DNA of 64,000 bases, from positions 30,816 through 94,815 of the forward strand of contig ONLK01000002.1 of the NCBI GenBank assembly GCA_900318615.1, written 5' to 3'. Positions 8,884 to 16,967 of the stretch are shown in pieces. The position numbers and the translations under genes are program-made. The notes beneath the pieces were generated by a model that worked only from the letters and a program-made list of their open reading frames with translations, did no database searches and was not told the origin of the DNA. Each line of letters begins with the position of its first letter. Position 1 is the first letter of the stretch. This stretch comes from an uncultured Eubacteriales bacterium (GTDB lineage: Bacteria > Bacillota > Clostridia > Lachnospirales > Lachnospiraceae).

Positions 8884-9653
8884 TCCTTATTCCTTCTCCC
8901 TCCCTGTAAGATAATTTTTTCGTTATGATATTCAATAATCCGCACCTTCGCGTCAAAAACATCGCGGATAACGTCCTGCCGGAATAATTCACGTCCCCCC
9001 TGACAGCGAATCGTTCCGTCCTTCAGGAAATAGAAAAAATCGCCAAAGGCCATCGCCTGATTCAAATCATGCAGTGAGCACAGAATGCTGATTCCTTTCT
9101 GCCGGGAAAGCTTTGCCGCCTCCTCCAGGATCAGCTGTCCGCCGGTGATATCCAGACTGCCGGTCGGTTCATCAAAAATCAGCATTCTGGGTTCCTGTGC
9201 CAAAGCCCGGGCGATCGCGGTTTTCTGCCGCTCCCCGCCGGAGAGTGTCCGGACGCTCCGTCCAGAAAGTTCCGAAAGATGCATTTCCTCCAGGATCCGG
9301 GATACCACCTCATAATCCCTTTTCCCCGCATGAAACCCGAAATGGGAAATCCGCCCCATCAAAACCGAGTCGAAAACGCTCATATCCCCAAACTGTATCT
9401 CCTGGGGTACATAAGCGATCAGGCGTGACCTTTGAGCTGCGTTCATGTGCAGAAGATCCCTGCCGTCCAGGCAAGCCGTTCCCCGGTGCGTCTTGTTTAT
9501 TCCAAGCAGGCATTTAAAAAGTGTTGATTTTCCTGCTCCGTTCCGTCCAAGGAGAATGCCTATTTTTCCTTCCGGAAGTTTCAGGCTGATATCGCTCAAT
9601 ACCGGTGTGGTTCGGGGGGAATATTGATAACAAAGTCCATCGACCCTCAGCAT
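8880..9653 (-). CDS. ABC importer ATP-binding protein (FecE/BtuD type)
   Basis: A 257-residue ATPase with Walker A GRNGAGKST, signature LSGGERQ and Walker B MLIFDEPTG. It energises import by the neighbouring FecCD permease. The open frame extends far upstream, but ATG 9653 (MLRVDGLCYQYS) starts the conserved domain and overlaps the permease stop by seven bases (ATGCTGA), as expected for translational coupling. Confidence 0.93.
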   Translation of the reverse strand: MLRVDGLCYQYSPRTTPVLSDISLKLPEGKIGILLGRNGAGKSTLFKCLLGINKTHRGTACLDGRDLLHMNAAQRSRLIAYVPQEIQFGDMSVFDSVLMGRISHFGFHAGKRDYEVVSRILEEMHLSELSGRSVRTLSGGERQKTAIARALAQEPRMLIFDEPTGSLDITGGQLILEEAAKLSRQKGISILCSLHDLNQAMAFGDFFYFLKDGTIRCQGGRELFRQDVIRDVFDAKVRIIEYHNEKIILQGGRRNKE

Positions 9654-10729
9654 CCGCAGGATCCCTTCCTTTCTGAAAAAATGATAATGATAAAAAACGG
9701 AGCCCCGAGCAGTGTGGTGATGGCCCCCACGGGCAGGGCGGATCCGCCTCCCATACTCCGGGACAGTGTATCTGCAAGAAGCAGCAGCAGGCTGCCGGCG
9801 AGCGCACTTGCCGGTGTGCTGAAACGGAAGTCCTGCCCCATCAGCTTTTTCACCGAATGCGGACATATAATTCCAATAAAACCGATAATTCCGAGAAATG
9901 AAACGCATACGGCAGTGATCAGCGATGCCAGCAGCATGGATATTCCCCGCAAAAGTTCAACATTGATTCCCATGGACATAGCCGCCGCGTCTCCGCTTTG
10001 CAGTGCATTATAGCGCCAGGACATCCGCTGAAAATAGACGATCCCCAGCGCTGCCGCCGCCAGCATTATCCAGTCCGTCCGGTATGTCGCCCGGCCCAGA
10101 TCTCCGAATGTCCAAATGACCGCAGCGGATAAACCGACATCCGTTGCATAAAACTGAAGGATGGTCGTGCCGGCGTTCCATACAGAGCCCATGGCAATGC
10201 CGGCAAGCACCACTACATTCGGAGAAAACGATCGTACCCTGCAAAGTTCCACAACAATCAGAACAGACAGGATAGAAAACAAAAATGCAATCAGGGACGA
10301 AGCATACGGATCCACTCCGGCTGTGTAGTTTGACACATTATGCCCGGTGGAAAGAAATCCCCCTGCAAAAGCGATGATCGACAAATTTGCGCCGAAAACC
10401 GCGGCATTGGAAACGCCCAGAGTCGCCGGAGATGCCATCGGATTATTCAGCACCGCCTGCATGATAAGTCCGGAGACGCTCAGACCGGCTCCGGCGGTGA
10501 GTGCCGCCATGATCCGCGGAACCCGGATGTTCCACAGAATCCGGATGTTCACCGGGCTTCCCCGATGTGCCAGCGCGTCCATGCCGTCCCGTACAGACAT
10601 TCCGGAGGATCCTGTAAAAAGGCAAAGAACGGCAGCGGCGGCTGTCAGAACCGCCAGAATAAATATCATAGTTATCTTTTTGTGTCGGATCCGTTTCTGT
10701 ACGGCTATACTTTCGCTTTCCAGTTTCAT
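9647..10729 (-). CDS. FecCD-family ABC importer permease
   Basis: A 360-residue integral membrane protein with about nine or ten hydrophobic helices and the family motifs RVPRIMAALTAGAGLSVSG, GATLGVSN-like NPMASPATLGVSN, and GFIGIICPH near the C-terminus. It forms the translocation channel of an iron-chelate or cobalamin-type importer. ATG 10729 (MKLESES) lies 11 bases after the methyltransferase stop with AAAGGG upstream. The in-frame ATG at 10765 would overlap that gene. Confidence 0.92.
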   Translation of the reverse strand: MKLESESIAVQKRIRHKKITMIFILAVLTAAAAVLCLFTGSSGMSVRDGMDALAHRGSPVNIRILWNIRVPRIMAALTAGAGLSVSGLIMQAVLNNPMASPATLGVSNAAVFGANLSIIAFAGGFLSTGHNVSNYTAGVDPYASSLIAFLFSILSVLIVVELCRVRSFSPNVVVLAGIAMGSVWNAGTTILQFYATDVGLSAAVIWTFGDLGRATYRTDWIMLAAAALGIVYFQRMSWRYNALQSGDAAAMSMGINVELLRGISMLLASLITAVCVSFLGIIGFIGIICPHSVKKLMGQDFRFSTPASALAGSLLLLLADTLSRSMGGGSALPVGAITTLLGAPFFIIIIFSERKGSCGC

Positions 10730-10739
10730 GCTCTGCCCT

Positions 10740-11330
10740 TTACTTTGTTTTATATCCGGAAACAATATATATTTCGTCGTCCGATATGGTTATATCCGTC
10801 TCAAGATAGCGGTCAAACAGCCTTTTCATTTGTTCTGCCGTCAGCATTTTATTCGACACAGAAGCAGCCGCATGCGAATGATGCTCATTGAGCGTTTTCA
10901 GTCCGATCCCGTGCGCCGCAGTCAGACGGGCGCCCGGCTTCAAAAGCCCCGCCATCTCGCCGATCAGCCGTTCAGGATCCGGAAAATGCGGAAACGCATT
11001 GTAAATCACACAGCAGTCAACCTTCGGAAGTTTTCCGGCAATCTCCTCCACATCTGCACAGATCACCCGATAGCCGTATCCGGCTGCCTTCCTTTCCGCA
11101 ATCTTCACCATCTGGGGCGAAATGTCAACAGCCGTGACCGAACCGGCCTTTCTTTCCGCATAAAACGGAAATAAAACTCCTGTGCCGCAGGCCACGTCCA
11201 GCACCTGCACACCCTCCCGCACCCCGGCGGCATCCAGAATACGACTTATTTTTTCTTCATTTACTTCAATTTCCCTATCCCAGTCTGGGGCGAGTTGATC
11301 AAAAAAACGGATTACTTCCTGTCTGTCCAT
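10740..11330 (-). CDS. Class I SAM-dependent methyltransferase
   Basis: A 196-residue cytoplasmic methyltransferase with motif I VLDVACGTGVL (about residues 43-53), AVDISPQMV as motif II and a YNAFPHFPDP post-motif. It is the first gene of the ABC importer operon, behind the long leader. Small methyltransferases next to FecCD importers are often linked to modification of the imported metal ligand or corrinoid, but nothing here fixes the substrate. The start has AGGAACAG upstream. Confidence 0.88.
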   Translation of the reverse strand: MDRQEVIRFFDQLAPDWDREIEVNEEKISRILDAAGVREGVQVLDVACGTGVLFPFYAERKAGSVTAVDISPQMVKIAERKAAGYGYRVICADVEEIAGKLPKVDCCVIYNAFPHFPDPERLIGEMAGLLKPGARLTAAHGIGLKTLNEHHSHAAASVSNKMLTAEQMKRLFDRYLETDITISDDEIYIVSGYKTK

Positions 11331-11387
11331 TCTGTTCCTGCTCCAATTCGTTATGCACGTTCCGATCCCTGTTCAGCATCGAAGGGC

Positions 11388-11428
11388 AAAAAAAGACACG
11401 CAGCTTTTCATCAGAAAAACCGCATGTC
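11388..11428 (-). terminator. Strong intrinsic terminator inside the ABC operon leader
   Basis: A 15-pair stem (three G-U pairs), four-base loop and seven-U tail lie about 60 bases before the methyltransferase start. It could also act as the 3' terminator of the DUF3842 operon, but its overlap with an alternative hairpin points to regulated readthrough. Confidence 0.8.
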
Positions 11429-11553
11429 TTCATGACATACCTGTATCTTCACGGATGATCCTCCGCCCCCCTGAGGGCGGAATAAAATAAAGATCAGCAC
11501 AACGCTGTTCCGGATACTTCTGTATCCCTGTCCGGCTTCCTGCCCGGCCATAC
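11388..11553 (-). promoter_or_regulatory. Structured leader with antiterminator/terminator switch (candidate riboswitch or attenuator)
   Basis: Reading the minus strand from about 11553, the RNA contains a hairpin GGAUAC-AGAA-GUAUCC (11512-11527) flanked by GGACAG and GGAACAG-like sequence. Next comes a long helix (GAUCUU with AGGAUC, then CCGCCC with GGGCGG, 11457-11495). Then GUAUGUC-AUGAA-GACAUGC (11422-11440) forms a seven-pair hairpin. Its 3' arm is also the 5' arm of a 15-pair stem, GACAUGCGGUUUUUC with GAAAAGCUGCGUGUC (11395-11428), followed by seven U. The last two structures exclude each other, which is the classic design of a transcription attenuator. The ligand class is not recognised. 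Confidence 0.7.
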
Positions 11554-11559
11554 CTTAGT

Positions 11560-11588
11560 ACAATATCACGGTCCGGCTCATTTTACAA
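11560..11588 (-). promoter_or_regulatory. Candidate promoter of the ABC importer operon
   Basis: On the minus strand TTGTAA lies 17 bases before TATTGT, with a TG extension before the -10. The -35 overlaps the end of the DUF3842 gene. Transcription would start near 11553 and produce a leader of about 220 bases. Confidence 0.45.
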
Positions 11589-12059
11589 GCTGCCGCTTTT
11601 CATTTTCCGGAGCTTCTTAATCTCCTCCACCGCGCTTTGCACCAGTTCAGAGGTATTCAGATTTTTTGTTCCGGCAATAATGTTGTTGCAGTGATACCGG
11701 CTGTTCAGCGGAAGCAGTATGCGCGAAGCAGTACTTCTTCCTACCGCCAGTGCCATGGCGGCTGTTATCTCCCCCATCATGGAATCTGCAATGACAATGC
11801 CAACCGGGCCAACAATAACATCCGCCCTCCGGGCACATACGCGAATCGGATTTTCGCCGGTCGCTGCGGTATCCGCGCCTGCCTTCAGCATAGCGTTCGT
11901 GGCTGCGCTGTTCGTACCCACTGCCATTACAAATGCGTCCGCAATTTCGGCTTTAATCGAGGAAACCAGCATTCGGCCGATGCCTCCGCCCTGTGCATCA
12001 ATAACAAGTATGTTCAATTCATTCTGCCCTTCCATTATTTCATTCCGCCAGGGAACCAT
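11583..12059 (-). CDS. DUF3842 family protein
   Basis: This 158-residue protein matches the DUF3842 pattern: an N-terminal LVIDAQGGGIGRMLV Rossmann-like loop and Ala-rich GTNSAATNAMLKAGAD and GPVGIVIADSMMGEIT segments. Function is unknown in this family. Its start is uncertain. ATG 12059 has AAAGG six bases upstream; ATG 12035 (MEGQNE) is closer to the usual family N-terminus but has only a weak site. It lies 20 bases after the peptidoglycan-binding protein gene and is probably cotranscribed. Confidence 0.75.
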   Translation of the reverse strand: MVPWRNEIMEGQNELNILVIDAQGGGIGRMLVSSIKAEIADAFVMAVGTNSAATNAMLKAGADTAATGENPIRVCARRADVIVGPVGIVIADSMMGEITAAMALAVGRSTASRILLPLNSRYHCNNIIAGTKNLNTSELVQSAVEEIKKLRKMKSGSL

Positions 12060-12078
12060 CGGCTCCCTTTTATTCCTT

Positions 12079-12969
12079 TTATCGTTTTGCCTGTTCTGTC
12101 AGTTTGCTGACAAGATTACGGTCGATGACACCGGTAATTGTCATCTTGTTCATCGCCTGAAAATGTCGGACAGAACGTACGGTGGCCGGCCCGCACAGAC
12201 CGTCCGCCCCGCCGCAGCTGTATCCAAGAGCGTTCAGCATCGTCTGCACGGAATAAACCGTATCTGTATCCACGGAACGGTTCGCCTCCAGTTCCTCCTT
12301 CAGTGTAGTCTCAAGACCTATGTCGGCGCGCAGGGTTTCGACCGTATCCCCATCAAAAGCTGCACCGTAATTATCATACAGACCGGTGATCGCAACGACG
12401 CGGTTATAGTATCCGACATACCAGTTTTCATTAAATTTTTCACCGTCTCCATCCTGCTGATACTGCTGGCAGGCTGATTTTTGCTGCTCCATCGCCGTTC
12501 GATACACATGACAGTAATACTGGAGGTTTTTATCACTGAACAGTGCGTTCTGGTAACGGTTGTAAAAATTATCTTCCGCTTCCACGCACGCATAGTAATA
12601 AGCAACCCGGTCCGCCTCATTCATCCCTGCCAGCTCTTCCGATGTATACTCCGCCGCCTTCTGTCTTCTTTGATTAAACGAATCCACCGCTGCCTCCAGA
12701 AACTGCTGAGGATCCGTTTCCCCGGCATCGCTGACCGGGGCCGCCGCTCCTGCCGCCGCTCCGTTATCATCTGTCAGCTCACCGATCTGAATTCCTGTTT
12801 TCTCCTCCAGAACCGATAATTCTGATTCGAGGGCGGCTAGCCGCTCGCTGAGTGAAAGAGCATCACTGTCCTGTGATGCAGCCGCCGCTGCCGGCGTCAG
12901 AACAAGAGCGGTGCAAAGAAAGACGGCTCTTAACTCATTTTTCCATATCGGCACTTTCTGTTTCTTCAT
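12079..12969 (-). CDS. Secreted protein with C-terminal peptidoglycan-binding domain
   Basis: A 296-residue exported protein. A signal peptide (about 1-32, ending AAAAAS) is followed by a short coiled coil (LSERLAALESELSVLEEKTG). A charged helical middle follows, then a PG_binding_1-type domain (about 232-292; VQTMLNALGYSCGGADGLCGPATVRSVRHFQ). The domain usually anchors enzymes to the cell wall. No catalytic domain is recognised in the middle, so the role is open. It forms a likely operon with the small membrane protein upstream and DUF3842 downstream. Confidence 0.8.
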   Translation of the reverse strand: MKKQKVPIWKNELRAVFLCTALVLTPAAAAASQDSDALSLSERLAALESELSVLEEKTGIQIGELTDDNGAAAGAAAPVSDAGETDPQQFLEAAVDSFNQRRQKAAEYTSEELAGMNEADRVAYYYACVEAEDNFYNRYQNALFSDKNLQYYCHVYRTAMEQQKSACQQYQQDGDGEKFNENWYVGYYNRVVAITGLYDNYGAAFDGDTVETLRADIGLETTLKEELEANRSVDTDTVYSVQTMLNALGYSCGGADGLCGPATVRSVRHFQAMNKMTITGVIDRNLVSKLTEQAKR

Positions 12970-13016
12970 GTTTTACCTGCTTCTTTTGCTTCTGATTCTG
13001 AAGCTTCTCCCGAAGT

Positions 13017-13586
13017 TTATTCTGAAGTTTCGTCCGTCGTTTCGGATGAAGTTTCTTCCGTCACTCCTTCTGTCGCCTTTTCCAGATCAAATTGTTCATA
13101 GATTTCCCTGTAGGCTTTCTGAGCCTCCGGTGTGTCCTTCAGTCTGTCCGCCGCTGCACCGGAAATGCTCTGCCAGTTTTTTTCCAGCTTGTCCGGATTT
13201 ATACCGCGCAGCGAAGTATAAATTGTCTCCAGCTGGTCGGCCGCATTCACCGGGTCATCCGTCAGCATCCGGAGTGTAATGGCCGTATACTCAATGTCCG
13301 GATATTTTTCCGACATCACACCATTGAAAGCTTTGTAGTACATTTCCGTGTACGGATCCTTCAGAAAGGCATTATAAATATCTTCATCATATTTTGCATC
13401 CCGGTACTGAAGAGCCAGATTGTAATCCGGAAGCGATATATTGAGCATGCGGGCATTGTGCTGACGCTGCGACGGCAGCCGGATCGAATAGGAAATGATC
13501 ATAATCGCGAGGATACCAACGCAGAAAATAAGATACCTCTTTTTCTGTGCGCTGTTCATGGTATAAACGTTCTGATGTTTTTTCAT
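13017..13586 (-). CDS. Hypothetical single-pass membrane protein with acidic tail
   Basis: A 189-residue protein of unknown family. A short basic N-terminus is followed by one membrane segment (about residues 17-37, YLIFCVGILAIMIISY). Then comes a helical extracytoplasmic part and a Glu/Thr/Ser-rich C-terminal tail (EETSSETTDETSE). AAAAGGAG precedes two adjacent ATGs; the second (13586) has the better spacing. The gene lies 47 bases upstream of the peptidoglycan-binding protein on the same strand, suggesting an envelope role. Confidence 0.65.
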   Translation of the reverse strand: MKKHQNVYTMNSAQKKRYLIFCVGILAIMIISYSIRLPSQRQHNARMLNISLPDYNLALQYRDAKYDEDIYNAFLKDPYTEMYYKAFNGVMSEKYPDIEYTAITLRMLTDDPVNAADQLETIYTSLRGINPDKLEKNWQSISGAAADRLKDTPEAQKAYREIYEQFDLEKATEGVTEETSSETTDETSE

Positions 13587-13670
13587 CATGCGCTCCTTTT
13601 GCTGTGCTCTTTCATCATTTTGAATAATTATAACACGTCCGGAGTTGTTACGCAGTTATTTAAGACCGAT

Positions 13671-13701
13671 AAAAAAGAGAGGACAGCTTTCCTGTCCTCT
13701 C
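13671..13701 (-). terminator. Intrinsic terminator of pckA
   Basis: GAGAGGACAG (13677-13686) pairs with CTGTCCTCTC (13692-13701), followed on the minus strand by six T. It lies 24 bases after the pckA stop. Confidence 0.9.
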
Positions 13702-13724
13702 CCTGTACGTAATTGATGACGGCA

Positions 13725-15344
13725 TCAAAGCTTCGGACCGGCTGCCACCAGTGCCTTGCCGGCGTCATTGCCTTCATACTTCTTGAAGTTCCTGATGAAT
13801 CTCTGAGCCAGATCTTTTGCCTTCTCATCCCATTCAGAAGCATCCTTGTAGGTGTCACGCGGATCCAGAATAGCCGGATCAACACCCGGAAGCTCTGTCG
13901 GAACCTCGAAATCAAAGTACGGAATCTTCTTTGTCGGAGCCTTGTCAACTTCCCCTGTCTGAATAGCGGTGATGATACCACGGGTATCCTTGATGGAGAT
14001 ACGTTTTCCTGTTCCGTTCCATCCGGTGTTAACCAGGTATGCCTTTGCTCCGCTCTTCTCCATTTTCTTCACAAGCTCTTCTGCATACTTTGTCGGATGC
14101 AGTTCCAGGAATGCCTGTCCGAAGCATGCGGAGAAGGTCGGTGTCGGTTCGGTAATTCCGCGCTCGGTGCCGGCAAGTTTTGCGGTAAAGCCGGACAGGA
14201 AGTAATACTTTGTCTGCTCCGGAGTCAGAATAGATACAGGCGGAAGTACTCCGAATGCATCTGCGGAAAGGAAAATAACGTTCTCGGCAGCCGGGCCGTG
14301 AGAAATTCCGTCGTTAACCTTCTGGGCAATCTTTTCAATATGATTGATCGGATAAGATACACGGGTGTTCTCGGTTACGCTCTTGTCCGCGAAATCCAGT
14401 TTTCCGGTAGCATCATCAATCGTTACATTCTCAAGAAGAGCATTTCTGCGGATGGCGTTGTAGATGTCCGGCTCAGCATCTTTATCCAGGTTGATAACCT
14501 TTGCATAGCAGCCGCCTTCGAAGTTGAATACACCTTCATCGTCCCAGCCGTGCTCGTCATCACCGATCAGAAGTCTCTTCGGGTCGGTGGAAAGGGTTGT
14601 CTTTCCTGTTCCGGACAGACCGAAGAAAATGGAGGTATGCCTGCCTTCCATATCTGTGTTTGCAGAGCAGTGCATGGAAGCAATGCCCTTCAGCGGCAGA
14701 TAGTAGTTCATCATAGAGAACATACCTTTCTTCATTTCACCGCCGTACCAGGTGTTGATAATAACCTGCTCGCGGGATGTAATATTGAACATAACGGCTG
14801 TGTCCGAACGCAGTCCCAGTTCCTTGTAATTTTCTACGGTTGCCAGAGAGGCATTGTATACAACGAAGTTCGGTTCAAACTCAGCCTCTTCCTCGGGAGT
14901 CGGCTTGATAAACATGTTGGTTACAAAGTGAGCCTGCCATGCAACTTCCATGATGAAGCGGACAGCCATGCGGGTATCCTTGTTTGCGCCGCAGAAGGCA
15001 TCCACAACATAAAGTTTCTTGTTGCAAAGTTCCTTCTTCGCAATTTCCTTGCAGGCTTCCCACTGCTCTTTGCTTGCCGGATGGTTATCGTTCGGATAAT
15101 CCGGTGTCGTCCACCATACAGTGTCTTTTGAGTTCTCATCCATAACAATGTATTTATCCTTAGGAGAACGTCCCGTAAATACACCGGTAAAAACATCAAC
15201 AGCACCCAGATCGCTAAGATGACCCTTAGCATATCCGGTCAGTGACGGATTCATTTCCTCTTCAAACAGTTCCTCGTATGACGGATTGTATACGACTTCT
15301 GTTGTCCCGGTAATACCGTATTTCGTTAAATCAATCTTTGCCAT
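13725..15344 (-). CDS. pckA: Phosphoenolpyruvate carboxykinase (ATP)
   Basis: PckA interconverts oxaloacetate plus ATP and phosphoenolpyruvate plus CO2 plus ADP. In gut anaerobes it often runs toward oxaloacetate. The 539-residue length is normal. The kinase loop [11 protein letters not shown], the [10 protein letters not shown] substrate segment and the NTGWNGTG segment are all present. AAAGAGG lies upstream of ATG 15344. It is a single-gene unit with its own promoter and terminator. Confidence 0.97.
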   Translation of the reverse strand: MAKIDLTKYGITGTTEVVYNPSYEELFEEEMNPSLTGYAKGHLSDLGAVDVFTGVFTGRSPKDKYIVMDENSKDTVWWTTPDYPNDNHPASKEQWEACKEIAKKELCNKKLYVVDAFCGANKDTRMAVRFIMEVAWQAHFVTNMFIKPTPEEEAEFEPNFVVYNASLATVENYKELGLRSDTAVMFNITSREQVIINTWYGGEMKKGMFSMMNYYLPLKGIASMHCSANTDMEGRHTSIFFGLSGTGKTTLSTDPKRLLIGDDEHGWDDEGVFNFEGGCYAKVINLDKDAEPDIYNAIRRNALLENVTIDDATGKLDFADKSVTENTRVSYPINHIEKIAQKVNDGISHGPAAENVIFLSADAFGVLPPVSILTPEQTKYYFLSGFTAKLAGTERGITEPTPTFSACFGQAFLELHPTKYAEELVKKMEKSGAKAYLVNTGWNGTGKRISIKDTRGIITAIQTGEVDKAPTKKIPYFDFEVPTELPGVDPAILDPRDTYKDASEWDEKAKDLAQRFIRNFKKYEGNDAGKALVAAGPKL

Positions 15345-15401
15345 TTTACTCTTTAACCTCTTTCTTGAACTTGGTTATTAGTAATCTAAATGCCCGATAC
15401 C

Positions 15402-15429
15402 ATTATACACAAATATTCGCGAATGCCAA
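15402..15429 (-). promoter_or_regulatory. pckA promoter with a palindrome in the spacer
   Basis: TTGGCA (15424-15429) lies 16 bases before a perfect TATAAT (15402-15407) on the minus strand. The ten-base palindrome ATTCGCGAAT (15415-15424) fills part of the spacer and touches the -35, a position suited to a repressor. Confidence 0.7.
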
Positions 15430-15551
15430 CAGGTAAAATCTGGAAAATTAAATTTTTCACGATTTTTTTATATAAATATTGTCAAGATTGCCTTTACTCC
15501 TCCCGTTTCCGAAAACAGAAGAATAAAATGAGCCTGGATTTTATTTTTTTA

Positions 15552-15580
15552 TTGCAAAATCGAATCAAAGCATATATAAT
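15552..15580 (+). promoter_or_regulatory. Promoter of tRNA-Thr
   Basis: TTGCAA lies 17 bases before a perfect TATAAT, which ends 25 bases upstream of the tRNA. Confidence 0.75.
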
Positions 15581-15605
15581 AACAGAGTCGTTGGCAAAAC
15601 GGCCT

Positions 15606-15678
<73 letters not shown>

Positions 15679-15684
15679 TTGATA

Positions 15685-15727
15685 AAACTCCGGGAATGAC
15701 ACGCCATTGTCCTTCCCGGAGTTTTTT
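15685..15727 (+). terminator. Terminator of tRNA-Thr
   Basis: AAACTCCGGGAA (15685-15696) pairs with TTCCCGGAGTTT (15713-15724) and is followed by more T, seven in all. Confidence 0.9.
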
Positions 15728-15786
15728 TGCTGTCCCGAATAACAACATTTTTCTGCCATAAATTACTACAGTCCGCCGCAGCCGCC

Positions 15787-15832
15787 AAAAAGCTGCAGCC
15801 CGGAGCTTTTTCTGTCCCGGCACTGCAGCTTT
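15787..15832 (-). terminator. Terminator of the PRTase-like gene
   Basis: AAAGCTGCAG (15789-15798) pairs with CTGCAGCTTT (15823-15832); on the minus strand the stem runs into TTTTT. It lies about 60 bases past the stop of the next gene. Confidence 0.65.
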
Positions 15833-15894
15833 CCCTTTATAATTGCTCTCCCTTATAAACTGTTTATTTTCCGTATGTTAAAAAACAATATTCG

Positions 15895-16542
15895 TTACAA
15901 TTCCGAATACCCGTAGCTGTTTACGATTGCGTCAATCTTCTGTCCCTTTGCGCACAGCGGGCAGTTGGCCGGCTCATAGGTCTGATAGTTTGGAATATCT
16001 GTCTCATGAAAGATGGAATTGATCTTCATGCCGGCTGCACTGTCGACAGCAGAGAAAATAGCTGCGATGCCGACAATCAGTCCGCCGTAATACTTCAGAC
16101 ACTGAGTGGCTCTTTCCACGGTACGCCCGGTTGTAACGGACGCAAGAAGCAGAAGGCAGTGTTTATTCTTTACCATAAATTCCATGTTGTCACGGAAGAT
16201 GAGCTGTCCGCCCGAATTCTCCTCCGGGGATGCGATGTACATGGTCTGATGAAGATTCATGGACATAATGCCCGCTTCCGTCAGCTGCTCCGCCAGATAA
16301 GCGCCGATCACTTCACACCCGTCCATGCAGACAATGGTATCAATGTAAGTGTTCATGGAATAGTGGGAGGCAAGTACCGCCGCGGCGGCCGAAGCCTCAC
16401 TCTTCCTGGATTTCAGGATCGTCATATCCACATAATAATTGATATGCGAATGCGTGGTAGCAAAATGGCCCGGAATTACCCGAATAATCGCATTGCGGTT
16501 CTGGTTTGAATGTATTTTCGTGTATTTTGTTTCTAGTGACAT
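15895..16542 (-). CDS. Orotate phosphoribosyltransferase-like protein
   Basis: A 215-residue protein with a type I phosphoribosyltransferase fold. The core segment LLLLASVTTGRTVERA (about residues 130-145) occupies the position of the PRPP-binding loop, which is normally two acidic residues followed by xTTGxT. The acidic pair is replaced by Ala-Ser, so a classical OPRT reaction is doubtful. A C-terminal CPLCAKG pair of cysteines follows. GGGGAGG lies 8 bases before ATG 16542 (MSLETKY). It stands alone, away from pyrBI, so a role in pyrimidine synthesis is not supported by context. Confidence 0.65.
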   Translation of the reverse strand: MSLETKYTKIHSNQNRNAIIRVIPGHFATTHSHINYYVDMTILKSRKSEASAAAAVLASHYSMNTYIDTIVCMDGCEVIGAYLAEQLTEAGIMSMNLHQTMYIASPEENSGGQLIFRDNMEFMVKNKHCLLLLASVTTGRTVERATQCLKYYGGLIVGIAAIFSAVDSAAGMKINSIFHETDIPNYQTYEPANCPLCAKGQKIDAIVNSYGYSEL

Positions 16543-16634
16543 AAGGTAACCTCCCCTCGGGAAAAAATGTGGTAAATGCACGTGCGTCGGCACATATCCG
16601 TATTTCTATGACAGTCCGCCGTACATCTATCACC

Positions 16635-16663
16635 ATAATACACATAAATGCATTAAAACACAA
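16635..16663 (-). promoter_or_regulatory. Promoter of the PRTase-like gene
   Basis: On the minus strand TTGTGT lies exactly 17 bases before TATTAT, about 90 bases upstream of the start codon. Confidence 0.55.
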
Positions 16664-16763
16664 GCCTTAATTATAGAATGTGCATAATAGCCGGCAACTT
16701 TTGTCCGCGCAGATATGGGAAAACCTGCTAACAAAAAGTATAATTGTAAAATTCGGATAAAGC

Positions 16764-16792
16764 TTGACTGAAATCTTCTGTAATGGTAAGAT
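16764..16792 (+). promoter_or_regulatory. Promoter of tRNA-Pro
   Basis: TTGACT lies 17 bases before TAAGAT, 47 bases upstream of the tRNA. Confidence 0.7.
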
Positions 16793-16839
16793 GATGCTTG
16801 TTGGATAAAGCCTGTCGGATTAATAACAGCAGGCAAAAC

Positions 16840-16913
16840 CGGAGTATGGCGTAGCTTGGTAGCGCGCTCGGCTGGGGGCCGAGAGGTCGTGAGTTCAAAT
16901 CTCACTACTCCGA
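16840..16913 (+). tRNA. tRNA-Pro (anticodon GGG)
   Basis: A 74-base cloverleaf. The acceptor arms are CGGAGTA and TACTCCG with discriminator A, the anticodon arm CTCGG-CTGGGGG-CCGAG gives anticodon GGG, and the T-loop is TTCAAAT. CCA is not encoded. Confidence 0.97.
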
Positions 16914-16936
16914 TGCATACGATTGCAACGCTGCCG

Positions 16937-16967
16937 AAGGATCCCGGTTTATGCCGGGATCCTTTTT
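16937..16967 (+). terminator. Terminator of tRNA-Pro
   Basis: AAGGATCCCGG (16937-16947) pairs with CCGGGATCCTT (16954-16964) and ends in five T. It touches the stop codon of the convergent surface-protein gene, for which it has no U tract. Confidence 0.85.

Noticed and set aside
8880..9908. Longer ATPase start at 9908
   Set aside because: The extra 85 residues overlap the permease gene and are not ABC sequence. ATG 9653 gives the normal domain start and a coupling overlap.
11457..11553. Cobalamin riboswitch in the ABC operon leader
   Set aside because: A GGAAGCCGG...TCCGG fragment looks similar, but the conserved CCCGCxACUGU core is missing. I kept it as an unclassified structured leader.
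13713..15131. Long plus-strand open frame opposite pckA (472 codons), and similar long antisense frames opposite polC, ppk, ppx, ilvB and the activase gene
   Set aside because: They are shadows of well-conserved genes on the other strand, a common effect of codon bias at this GC content; none has a family or ribosome site.
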